From: Actinokineospora diospyrosa
Lineage (GTDB): Bacteria > Actinomycetota > Actinomycetes > Mycobacteriales > Pseudonocardiaceae
Length of the DNA: 64,000 nt
Assembly (NCBI RefSeq): GCF_024171925.1
Contig: NZ_JAMTCO010000003.1
Coordinates: forward strand, 62,001 to 126,000
Direction: 5' to 3'
In this document: positions 7,967 through 16,028 of the stretch, piece after piece
How the letters are laid out: the number at the start of each line of letters is the position of its first letter
Numbering within the stretch: position 1 is the stretch's first letter
Notes under the pieces: generated by a model
What the model saw: the letters and a program-made list of their open reading frames with translations, nothing else
Database searches by the model: none
Told to the model about the DNA's origin: nothing
Translations under genes and position numbers: made by a program

Positions 7967-9502
7967 TCAGCCCCAGCGCAGCGCGATGAGCTGGATGAGC
8001 AACGCCAGCCGGGTGTTCGGGTCACCCAGGTCGACGTCCACCGCCGCGGTGATGCGGGCCATCCGGTACCGCAGCGTGTTCGGGTGGATGGTCAGCGCGG
8101 CGGCCGCGGCCCGCGGATCGCCGGGGTGGCGCAACCACTCGTAAAGCGTGTCCAAGTACCAGTCGGCGTCCTCGCGGGAACGCAGGTAGGCCAAGGGCCC
8201 CACGTGGGCGACACCCGCTCCGGTAGAGACAACTGCGGTGCGGTGCAAAACCAGCACTGTCCACACTTCGTCGTGCGCGGCGACCGGGCCCGTGACAAGC
8301 CCGGCGCGCAACAGGCTCAACGCCTCGTCGGCCTCGGCTCGCGACCGCGCCAAGTCGTTCACCGGCACCGACCCGCCCGCGGCGGCAAGCGGACCGGCCA
8401 GCTCAGCAAGGGCCTCACGCAGCGCGCGCCAGCCACCGCGCCCGTCGGTGTCCGGCACGATCGCGTAGAGCACGCCGTGCAGGTCGGCCACCGCCGGACG
8501 CCGCCCTACGCCCTCGGTCAACCGCTCTAGCAACGCCAGCCGCACCCCCTCGGCAAGCGGGTCGTCGGACTGAGCGTCGATCGCCACCACCCGGTGCGGC
8601 TCGTCGGCGAGGTCCAGCTCGGCGGCGACCAGCCGTGCGCTGCCGGTGCCCTCGAGCACCGAGCGGACCAGTTCGGCCGAGCGCCCGCGGTCGGTGTCCT
8701 CGCGGGCCCGCCGCCGCAGCAGGTGCAGCGCCACCACCGGCGCGATGTCGGCGAACGCGGCGGCGCGCTCGTCGGTCACCGGGCCGGGCACGACCGCCCA
8801 CATCGACCCGAGCAGCTCCCCGCCCATCCGCACCGGCACGATCAGCCGGGGCAGCGTGCCGTCCTTCTGCGCGGGCACGAAGATCGCGGTCCGGCCCCGG
8901 CTCAGCTCCCGGAACACCCCGCGCGAGCGGAACCGGGCCAGCACGTCGTCGGGCACCCGGCGGCCCATGATCGTCGACACCCTGGCCGAGTCGGTGCGGT
9001 CCTGGCGGGCGGAGTAGGCCAGCACCCGCGAGTTGGCGTCCTCGACGGTCACCGGCGCGTCCACCACGGCCGCCGCGGCGTCGGCGAGCCGGAACAGGTC
9101 GCCGAACGGGCCGGGGTTGAGCGCGTCGGTCGCCTCGTCGGCCGCGGCGTCGAGCACCGACCGCAGCAGCCACACCAGTTGCGCCCACGCGGTCGCGGAG
9201 TGCACCTCGACCAGGGCGGTCCCGGCCTTCTGCGCGGCGGTGCGGACCGCGGTGCGCGCGGCGTGCGGCGGCTTGAGCAGGACCGCGGCCGCCCCGTGCG
9301 CCGCGCAGTGGCGCACCAGCTCCACCGCGTCGGCCGTCGTGCCGACCGCGACGCCGAGCACCAGGTCGCCCGCGGACACCGGGGTCCGCTTGACCGTCTC
9401 GGCGATCACCACGTCGGTCACCGCCAGCGCCGGGCCCGCGGCGTGCACGGTGCGCAGCAGCGTGGGACCCATCCGGTCGACCACCCCGGGCACCGTGATC
9501 AT
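7967..9502 (-). CDS. PucR/CdaR-family transcriptional regulator
   Basis: A 511-residue regulator. The ATG at 9502 is preferred to a GTG three codons earlier because AGGAGG sits 8 bases before it. Residues about 1-120 form a PucR N-terminal ligand-like domain, a GAF-like middle follows, and the C-terminus carries the PucR helix-turn-helix (AAAALTIHPNTLRYRMARI). The family senses purines, sugar acids or amino acids. Orientation and position just upstream of ald suggest it controls ald, but it could act elsewhere. Confidence 0.88.
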   Translation of the reverse strand: MITVPGVVDRMGPTLLRTVHAAGPALAVTDVVIAETVKRTPVSAGDLVLGVAVGTTADAVELVRHCAAHGAAAVLLKPPHAARTAVRTAAQKAGTALVEVHSATAWAQLVWLLRSVLDAAADEATDALNPGPFGDLFRLADAAAAVVDAPVTVEDANSRVLAYSARQDRTDSARVSTIMGRRVPDDVLARFRSRGVFRELSRGRTAIFVPAQKDGTLPRLIVPVRMGGELLGSMWAVVPGPVTDERAAAFADIAPVVALHLLRRRAREDTDRGRSAELVRSVLEGTGSARLVAAELDLADEPHRVVAIDAQSDDPLAEGVRLALLERLTEGVGRRPAVADLHGVLYAIVPDTDGRGGWRALREALAELAGPLAAAGGSVPVNDLARSRAEADEALSLLRAGLVTGPVAAHDEVWTVLVLHRTAVVSTGAGVAHVGPLAYLRSREDADWYLDTLYEWLRHPGDPRAAAAALTIHPNTLRYRMARITAAVDVDLGDPNTRLALLIQLIALRWG

Positions 9503-9557
9503 CCGCGCCACCTCCTGGCGCCACGGTAGCGGCCGGGGCGGGTCGCCTGTGGACTCC

Positions 9558-10427
9558 TCAGCGCGCGGTGACCGCCGACAGCCAGGTCAGGCCCGCCACC
9601 GCGGCCATGCCCGGTTCGTTCGGGTGCATCGGCACCGACGGCGACGCCGGGCGCAGCGGCTCGACCCAGCGGCGGTGCTCGGGCTGGCAGGCGTCGTGGG
9701 TCACCGAGAACAGGTACGGGTTCACGAACCGCGCGCCCGCCGCCCTGGCCCGCTCGCCGAGCACCTGGTTGAGCGCCTTCTCGGTGCGGTCGAAGTAGGC
9801 GGTGTCCCCGGCGGCGAACGGGACCTGCGGCCAGCAGCCCCTGGTCGGCGGCAGGATCCGCAGGTAGCCGACGACGATCACGGTTGCCCGCGGCGAGCGC
9901 GCGCTGACCTGCGCCAACACCTGGTCCACCAGCGTGCCCGCCCGGCCGATCCGGTCGAGCAGCTCGTCCCCGCCGCCCGCGGTGTAGTGCTCGCGGCAGG
10001 GAGCGCCAGCCGGGTCCTGCGCGCCGAGGCGGGCACAGGTGCCCAGGATCTCGCCGAACCCCATGTCGTTGCCGCCGATGGTGAGCGTCACCAGATCGGT
10101 GTCGGGGCGCAGTGCGTCCAGTTGCGGCGGGTTTTGCCCGTCCTGCACCGGTTGTGGGCGTGTCATGTGCACAGTGGTCGCCCCGCCGCAAGTGACGTCG
10201 GTGAAGCGGGTGACGCGCAGCCAGCGGGCGAGCTTGCCCGGGTAGTTCGCTGAGGAACGTCCACAGCCCAATGGGGTTCCGTTTTGCTCGGGGATCCCGG
10301 GGCCGGAAGCGTAAGAGTCGCCGAGCGCGACGTAGTGCTGGAAGCTCGGTTTATAGGTCGTCGCCGTCGCGGGAGTCGCGGCAGCACCGACCAATAACAG
10401 CGTCAGAGCCAGGGCAGCGGCACGCAT
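9558..10427 (-). CDS. Secreted SGNH/GDSL hydrolase
   Basis: A 289-residue secreted esterase/lipase. Residues 1-22 are a signal peptide ending ATPATA. Block I GDSYASG has nucleophile Ser38; the IGGND block and C-terminal HPNEPG (catalytic His) follow, as in the Streptomyces rimosus/SCO7513 lipase family. Cys pairs suggest disulfides, fitting an extracellular enzyme. GAGGATC lies 6-9 bases before the ATG. It acts outside the cell on an unknown ester. A second member of the same family is at 19909-20697. Confidence 0.93.
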   Translation of the reverse strand: MRAAALALTLLLVGAAATPATATTYKPSFQHYVALGDSYASGPGIPEQNGTPLGCGRSSANYPGKLARWLRVTRFTDVTCGGATTVHMTRPQPVQDGQNPPQLDALRPDTDLVTLTIGGNDMGFGEILGTCARLGAQDPAGAPCREHYTAGGGDELLDRIGRAGTLVDQVLAQVSARSPRATVIVVGYLRILPPTRGCWPQVPFAAGDTAYFDRTEKALNQVLGERARAAGARFVNPYLFSVTHDACQPEHRRWVEPLRPASPSVPMHPNEPGMAAVAGLTWLSAVTAR

Positions 10428-10570
10428 GATCCGATCCTCACCCGAGCGGGTGGAATCAGCAACCGTTTCGGATATTCCAGACTGTGGACGGTCTGCCGGT
10501 GATCCGGTCGGCGCAGCTAGCTTCCTCCGTACGGCTGTCCGCTAGACGAGCATTCCCGAGGAGACCGAAC

Positions 10571-11878
10571 ATGACCGACTCCGCCGCCGCCTGGTCGTTC
10601 GAGACCAAGCAGGTGCACGCCGGTGCCGCGCCGGACCCGGCGACCGGTGCCAGGGCGACCCCGATCTACCAGACCACGTCCTACGTCTTCCGCGACAGCC
10701 AGCACGGCGCCGACCTGTTCGCCCTCGTCGAGCCGGGCAACATCTACACCCGGATCATGAACCCGACCCAGGACGTGCTCGAGCAGCGCGTTGCGGCGCT
10801 GGAGGGCGGCGTCGCCGGTCTCGCGTTCGCCTCCGGCTCGGCGGCCACCACCGCGGCCATCCTCAACCTGGCCGAGTCCGGCGACCACATCGTGTCCAGC
10901 CCGTCGCTCTACGGCGGCACCTACAACCTGTTCCACTACACGCTGCCCAAGCTCGGCATCGAGGTCAGCTTCGTGCAGGACCAGGACGACCCCGAGCAGT
11001 GGCGCGCGGCGGCGCGGCCCAACACCAAGGCGTTCTTCGCCGAGACGCTGGCCAACCCGGGCAGCAACGTGCTCGACGTGCGCACCGTCGCCGACGTGGC
11101 GCACTCGGTCGGCGTGCCGCTGATCGTGGACAACACGGTGCCCACCCCGTTCCTGCTGCGCCCGATCGAGCACGGCGCCGACATCGTGGTGCACTCCGCC
11201 ACCAAGTACCTGGGCGGGCACGGCACCACCATCGCCGGCGTGCTCGTCGACGGCGGCACCTTCGACTTCGGCAAGGACCCGGGCCGCTTCCCCGGCTTCA
11301 ACGAGCCGGACCCGAGCTACCACGGCCTCAAGTACTGGGAGGCCCTCGGCCCGGGTGCCTACGCGGCCAAGGCCCGCATCCAGGGCCTGCGCGACACCGG
11401 CGCGTCGATCTCGCCGTTCAGCGCTTTCCTGATCCTGCAGGGCATCGAGACGCTGTCGCTGCGCATCGAGCGGCACGTGGCCAACGCGCAGGCGATCGCC
11501 GAGTGGCTGGAGCAGCGCGACGAGGTCGAGAAGGTCTACTACGCCGGTCTGCCCTCGAGCCCGTTCCACGCCGCGGCCCAGAAGTACCTGCCGCGCGGCG
11601 CGGGCGCGATCGTCTCCTTCGAGCTGCGCGGCGGCGTCGAGGCGGGCCGCAAGTTCGTCGACGGCACCGAGCTGTTCAGCCAGCTGGTCAACATCGGCGA
11701 CGTGCGCAGCCTGATCGTGCACCCGGCCAGCACCACGCACAGCCAGCTGGTCGAGCAGGAGCAGCTGTCCTCCGGCGTCACCCCGGGCCTGGTCCGGCTG
11801 TCGGTCGGCATCGAGAACGTCGAGGACCTCAAGGCCGACCTGGAGGCTGGCTTCCGGGCCGCCAAGGCCGCCCTGTGA
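10571..11878 (+). CDS. metY: O-acetylhomoserine sulfhydrylase
   Basis: A PLP enzyme of 435 residues that makes homocysteine from O-acetylhomoserine and sulfide (direct sulfhydrylation). The start is the ATG after GAGGAGACCGAAC; the frame is open earlier without support. The PLP lysine is Lys212 in HSATKYLGGHGT. The long form, with an insertion near GGTFDFGKDPGRFPGFNEPD, is typical of MetY rather than MetB/MetC. It overlaps metX by four bases (GTGA), so the acetyltransferase that makes its substrate is co-translated. No SAM riboswitch was recognised in the 143-base leader. Confidence 0.96.
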   Translation: MTDSAAAWSFETKQVHAGAAPDPATGARATPIYQTTSYVFRDSQHGADLFALVEPGNIYTRIMNPTQDVLEQRVAALEGGVAGLAFASGSAATTAAILNLAESGDHIVSSPSLYGGTYNLFHYTLPKLGIEVSFVQDQDDPEQWRAAARPNTKAFFAETLANPGSNVLDVRTVADVAHSVGVPLIVDNTVPTPFLLRPIEHGADIVVHSATKYLGGHGTTIAGVLVDGGTFDFGKDPGRFPGFNEPDPSYHGLKYWEALGPGAYAAKARIQGLRDTGASISPFSAFLILQGIETLSLRIERHVANAQAIAEWLEQRDEVEKVYYAGLPSSPFHAAAQKYLPRGAGAIVSFELRGGVEAGRKFVDGTELFSQLVNIGDVRSLIVHPASTTHSQLVEQEQLSSGVTPGLVRLSVGIENVEDLKADLEAGFRAAKAAL

Positions 11879-12954
11879 GTACCGCTCCCCTTCCCGCCAC
11901 CGGTGCGTGGCGGGAAGGGGACCCCGCCGGCGGGCGCCGGTGGGTCCCGCTCGACGGACCCGTCCCCGGGGCGCGGATCGCCTACGAGACCTGGGGAACG
12001 CTCGCGCCGGACGCGTCCAACGCGGTCCTCGTCGAACACGCCCTGACCGGCGACAGCCACGTCGTGGGCCCCGCGGGCCCTGGCCACCCGACGCCGGGGT
12101 GGTGGGACGGGCTGATCGGCCCGGGCCGCGCGGTCGACACCGACCGGTACTTCGTGGTGTGCCCCAACGTCCTCGGCGGTTGCCAGGGGACGACCGGCCC
12201 CGCGAGCACCGCCCCGGACGGGAAGGCTTGGGGGAGCAGGTTTCCGTCCGTGGGGATCCGCGAGCAGGTGGCGGCCGAGGTCGCCCTCGCCGACGCGCTG
12301 GGGATCACGCGCTGGGCGGCCGTGCTCGGCGGTTCCATGGGCGGCATGCGCGCACTGGAGTGGGCCTTGGCCACCCCGGACCGGGTCGCCGCCCTCCTCC
12401 TGCTCGCCTGCCCCGCCGCGGCCTCCGCCGAACAGATCGCTTGGGCCAGCCCACAACTGCACGCCATCCGCGCCGACCCCGGCTGGCAAGGCGGCGACTA
12501 CCACGACACCCCGGTAGGCCCCTGGGCAGGCTTGGGAGTGGCCCGCCGGATCGCCCACGTGACCTACCGCAGCGAACCAGAACTAGCGACCCGCTTCGGC
12601 CGCACCCGCCAACCCGACGGCCGCTTCAGCATCGAGTCCTATCTGGACTACCACGCCGCCAAACTCGCCCACCGCTTCGACGCTGCCAGTTACATCCTGC
12701 TCACCGAAGCCATGAACGGCCACGACGTGGGCGCGGATCGAGGCGGAGTGGAAGCGGCCCTGTCCCGCATCACCGCCCGCACCGTGGTGGCAGGCGTGGA
12801 CAGCGACCGCCTCTACCCCCTTGCGCAACAAAAACTCCTAGCCGACCACATCCCCACCGCAGACTCTCTGCGAATCATCACCTCCCCCTCCGGCCACGAC
12901 GGCTTCCTCACCGAGACGAGCCAGCTGTCGGCCTTGCTCAAGGAATTGCTCTAG
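11875..12954 (+). CDS. metX: Homoserine O-acetyltransferase
   Basis: Transfers acetyl from acetyl-CoA to homoserine, the step before metY. It is 359 residues from a GTG that overlaps the metY stop. An alpha/beta hydrolase fold with nucleophile Ser154 (LGGSMGG), Asp311 (VDSDRLYP) and His341 (SGHDGF) gives a complete triad. A perfect 14-bp hairpin lies over codons 5-16 and may reduce metX output relative to metY. The gene converges on the PASTA-protein gene, whose stop lies 14 bases away. Confidence 0.97.
   Translation: MSTAPLPATGAWREGDPAGGRRWVPLDGPVPGARIAYETWGTLAPDASNAVLVEHALTGDSHVVGPAGPGHPTPGWWDGLIGPGRAVDTDRYFVVCPNVLGGCQGTTGPASTAPDGKAWGSRFPSVGIREQVAAEVALADALGITRWAAVLGGSMGGMRALEWALATPDRVAALLLLACPAAASAEQIAWASPQLHAIRADPGWQGGDYHDTPVGPWAGLGVARRIAHVTYRSEPELATRFGRTRQPDGRFSIESYLDYHAAKLAHRFDAASYILLTEAMNGHDVGADRGGVEAALSRITARTVVAGVDSDRLYPLAQQKLLADHIPTADSLRIITSPSGHDGFLTETSQLSALLKELL
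11887..11920 (+). promoter_or_regulatory. Hairpin at the metY/metX junction
   Basis: CCCCTTCCCGCCAC, a 6-base loop, then its exact complement, starting 12 bases into metX. A stem this long just after a coupled start could slow ribosomes or terminate part of the transcript. The regulatory role is inference. Confidence 0.5.
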
Positions 12955-12968
12955 CGGCGGCAGCGCTA

Positions 12969-13991
12969 TCACGGGCAGCGGTTCCGGGTGTAGGTACACG
13001 GTGCGACCTCGACCACCAGCACCTCCACGGACGTACCCTCGTCCACTACGGTCCCAGCTCCGGGGACGGTCTTTGCGACCTCGCCCGGTGCGCCGCCGCC
13101 CCGCACGCCCGCGCGTCGAACCGGAACCAGGCCGATGCCGTTGAGCACCGCTGCGGCTTCGGCGTAGCTGGTCCGATTCAGAGCCGGGACCGCCACCTGC
13201 TGCGCGCAGACGTCCAGCCGGACCTCGCTCTCCCGTTCCACCTCGGCCCCAGCTGTGGGAACCGTCGCGACGACTGTGCCCCGTGTGCAGCCCGCCGGCG
13301 GTACCGTGGCCGTTCTCGGCTTCAGTCCCGCGCCGACGACCAGGGCGCGCGCGTCGGCGACCCGCTGGCCGACCACGTCGGGAACCAGTACGGCATCCCC
13401 CGCGACAATGGACCGCAGCAGCAGCAAGGAGATCGTCACGGTGGTGGCGGCCGTGATGAGCGTCGCGAGCAACCACAGGCGGACGCGCCCGGCGGTGGCC
13501 GGGGTGTCGACAGCGGAGCCCGCAGGCGTGCCCGGACTCCGATCGGTCACCGATGTACCCGTGACCGTGGACCGCAGCGTGAAGGAATCCGCTGCTACGG
13601 GCCGGAACTCGGCTTCCGCGAGCAGGAACCGCCGGTACGCCGCGGTGGCGGCCGACCACGCCCGTTGGACATCGCTGTCCGCGATCTCGGTGAACAGCGG
13701 CGTCCGTGCCACGAAGCCGTAGGTGAGCACGAGTGGTCTGCCCGCGTGGTCGAGCACGCGGTCCCCGTCGAGCCCGATGTCCGGGGGTGTGATCCTTCTG
13801 GTTCGGTAGACCGCGCTCAGTTCCGCGTCCACCCGCACCACGCGGGGTGGTTCGGAGTCCGGCACTGTGGCGTCCACAGTAGACACCAGCGCGCCTGCAC
13901 TTCCCCCGCGCAGGACGAAGTCGGGCGCCAGCACGACCCGGTATCCCGCGACGCGGCCGCGGGCGACCAGGAACGGCCACCCGACCGTCAT
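12969..13991 (-). CDS. Membrane protein with two PASTA domains
   Basis: A 340-residue single-pass protein. Residues 1-170 are a cytoplasmic part of unknown fold. Residues 171-193 form the membrane span (RLWLLATLITAATTVTISLL). About 201-262 and 263-325 are two PASTA domains, with two Cys pairs and a Cys-containing end. PASTA domains bind peptidoglycan or muropeptides in kinases and penicillin-binding proteins (established), but no kinase or transpeptidase domain is present. Its ATG overlaps the stop of the GTPase-like gene by four bases (ATGA), so the two are made together. I infer a sensor passing a cell-wall signal to the GTPase-like partner. Confidence 0.75.
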   Translation of the reverse strand: MTVGWPFLVARGRVAGYRVVLAPDFVLRGGSAGALVSTVDATVPDSEPPRVVRVDAELSAVYRTRRITPPDIGLDGDRVLDHAGRPLVLTYGFVARTPLFTEIADSDVQRAWSAATAAYRRFLLAEAEFRPVAADSFTLRSTVTGTSVTDRSPGTPAGSAVDTPATAGRVRLWLLATLITAATTVTISLLLLRSIVAGDAVLVPDVVGQRVADARALVVGAGLKPRTATVPPAGCTRGTVVATVPTAGAEVERESEVRLDVCAQQVAVPALNRTSYAEAAAVLNGIGLVPVRRAGVRGGGAPGEVAKTVPGAGTVVDEGTSVEVLVVEVAPCTYTRNRCP

Positions 13992-15289
13992 CGCACGGCC
14001 CGGGTGAGGTCGGAGGACGGGTACTTGATCTTGAGTGCGCTCCCCATCTCCTGGAACTCCTCGATGACCGCGCGCCGGGCCAGGTCCGACTCGTCGGCGG
14101 CCACCGTGTTGCGCCCGAGTTGTTCGTTGCGGGCGAACCAGTCGAGGAACATCTCGGCGAGGCGGTCGTTGATGACGTCCACCCCCACCACCACCGCGAG
14201 CACCGCGCGCAGCCCCTCGCCCGCCGGGCTGCGCAACAGCTTCTTGGCGGACTTCGCCGCCCGCCCCCGCCCGCGGACACCGCGGTGGCGCTCCAGCCGA
14301 TCGACGAGGTCCGCGTGGTGCTCGGGCTTGAGCCGGGCCCCCACCTGGGCGAACAGGTCCGGGATCACCATGCACAGCGGGAACTCCACGTTGAACGGTC
14401 GGACCTTCTCACCAGGACACTTGGTCATCACCCGCGTGTGCTCGTCGAAGCGGGCGAACCGGCGACCCACGGCGCTGACCGGGATCAGCCGGACGCTCTG
14501 GTGGCGCTCGCGGCTCTGGTGGACGAGCCGCCCGATGGCGGGCTGGTCGAGCAGTGCGCCGCGCACCCGCCGGAGCTGGTCCTCGTCTTCGTCCTCGTGC
14601 CTGGCGATCAGGTCCCAGCGGCTGACGATGAAGTAGACCGGGCACCCGACGTCCTGCATGCTGTCGACCATCGGCAGGATCACGTGCTGGACGTAGTGCC
14701 TGCCCGCTTCCTCTTTGTCGAGGTACTGCCGGATCCGGTAGGCGTCGATGATCCCGAAGACCGCGTCCGCCGCCTTGATGTGCCGGTCCAGCTCTTCCCG
14801 CCCCGGCCGCTGGGCGTCGGTGGCGTCGTGCGCGTCGTGACCGCCGTCGACGATCTCGCCCGCGAGGTCGATGAACTCGAACCTGGCGACCGGGTACTCG
14901 TTGCCGCCCGCCAACCCCTTGCAGTCGAAGGAGAACTTCTGCAGCGGTCCCAGCTTGGTCGCCTCCGGCCAGCCCGCGTCCGGTGCCGACACGGTGGCCC
15001 ACACCCGGGTGAGCGCGTTGCCGCGCACCCCGTCGACGGCGCTGAGCCGCAGCCGCTCGCCCTTGTTCCGGAAGTGGTCGAACATCCCTGCCAGCAGGAC
15101 CGTCTTGCCCACCGCGGTCGCGCCGAGCGTCACGATCCGCAACACCGGCGGCGGCGCGCTCACCACGGTCTTGCGCCGGACGCGGCGGACCATCAGCCCC
15201 AGCAGCATTGTCATGATCACGCCCAGTGCGGCCACTCCGCCGAGGACCGTCTGGGTTTCGGTCAACGGCGAAGCCGTCATCGAGGACAT
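13988..15289 (-). CDS. Membrane-anchored P-loop GTPase-like protein
   Basis: A 433-residue protein from the ATG at 15289 (AAGGTGG just upstream; the frame is open to 15346). A membrane span occupies residues 14-33. A P-loop follows, GATAVGKT (Lys62, Thr63). DLAGE resembles a G3 switch and SRWD could be a degenerate NKxD base-recognition motif with Arg for Lys. A basic linker and a helical C-terminus (about 320-433) come last. It resembles the double-GTPase/TRAFAC-like ATPases of actinobacterial signalling or conflict clusters, but I cannot name a characterised member. It is coupled to the PASTA membrane protein downstream. Confidence 0.7.
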   Translation of the reverse strand: MSSMTASPLTETQTVLGGVAALGVIMTMLLGLMVRRVRRKTVVSAPPPVLRIVTLGATAVGKTVLLAGMFDHFRNKGERLRLSAVDGVRGNALTRVWATVSAPDAGWPEATKLGPLQKFSFDCKGLAGGNEYPVARFEFIDLAGEIVDGGHDAHDATDAQRPGREELDRHIKAADAVFGIIDAYRIRQYLDKEEAGRHYVQHVILPMVDSMQDVGCPVYFIVSRWDLIARHEDEDEDQLRRVRGALLDQPAIGRLVHQSRERHQSVRLIPVSAVGRRFARFDEHTRVMTKCPGEKVRPFNVEFPLCMVIPDLFAQVGARLKPEHHADLVDRLERHRGVRGRGRAAKSAKKLLRSPAGEGLRAVLAVVVGVDVINDRLAEMFLDWFARNEQLGRNTVAADESDLARRAVIEEFQEMGSALKIKYPSSDLTRAVR

Positions 15290-15463
15290 GGACCACCTTT
15301 TCCGCGCGGGCCGAGAGATCGGCGGCATCGAAACGCGATCCGCCACCCTGGATCGGACCGGTCGTTGATGACCACAGGGTCGCCTAGGACACGCGACGCG
15401 TTACGGAGAGTGGTGACGCGCGCCGGAAAGCGACTTCACCGGTCGACCGCCAGGTCGCGCTCT

Positions 15464-15961
15464 CTACCCTGCCCGCAGCCAAGAAGGCACCGGCAACCCC
15501 CGACTCAAGCACTCGTCCGACAACCGCAACGTCCACCGCAGCGCCTGCACCATCAGGGTTGCCATCTCTTCCGGTGCCGCGTTCGTCAGCGCGATTTCGA
15601 TCTGCGCCTTGGCCCCATCCGTGTCCCCATGCACCTGCGCCAGCAACGTCCGCACGGCGGTACGCACCGGGGGGTCGGCTTCGTCGATCGGGACCTCGTG
15701 GCCGTCGTCGTCGTAGACCTGCATCTTGACCGGGGTGGTGCCGCCGGAGCCGAGGGCGGAGACCATGGCGCTGCACTCGTGGAACAGCAGCAGCATGAGC
15801 TCGCGCGCGTCGACGTGGCTGTCCGGGGCGGAGCGGACGGCGGCGGCGACCCGGTCGAGGGCGCCGTCGTCCTCGCCCGCGCGCATGGCGGCCAGTGCGC
15901 CCGCGGCGGCCTCGGTGAGGCGCCGCTTGCGCGCCGGGTCCGACTCGTCCACGTCCCTCAT
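15464..15961 (-). CDS. Hypothetical protein
   Basis: A 165-residue soluble protein, acidic at the N-terminus (MRDVDESDPARKRRLTEAA), mainly helical, with a short polar beta segment near residues 80-95 (VKMQVYDDDGHEVPIDE). There is no signal peptide, membrane span or recognisable motif. It lies between the PAS-GGDEF protein and the GTPase-like pair in the same direction but with gaps of 67 and 174 bases, so it is probably its own unit. The function is unknown. Confidence 0.6.
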   Translation of the reverse strand: MRDVDESDPARKRRLTEAAAGALAAMRAGEDDGALDRVAAAVRSAPDSHVDARELMLLLFHECSAMVSALGSGGTTPVKMQVYDDDGHEVPIDEADPPVRTAVRTLLAQVHGDTDGAKAQIEIALTNAAPEEMATLMVQALRWTLRLSDECLSRGLPVPSWLRAG

Positions 15962-16028
15962 CCTGCAACAGCGGGCGCTCGCGCGGGGAGATCAGCCGTG
16001 CTCGATTCGCTCAGTTGGCGGCGAGCGG

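Noticed and set aside
10428-10570. SAM riboswitch in the metY leader
   Set aside because: The conserved SAM-II/SAM-IV cores were not found in the 143 bases, so no riboswitch is claimed.
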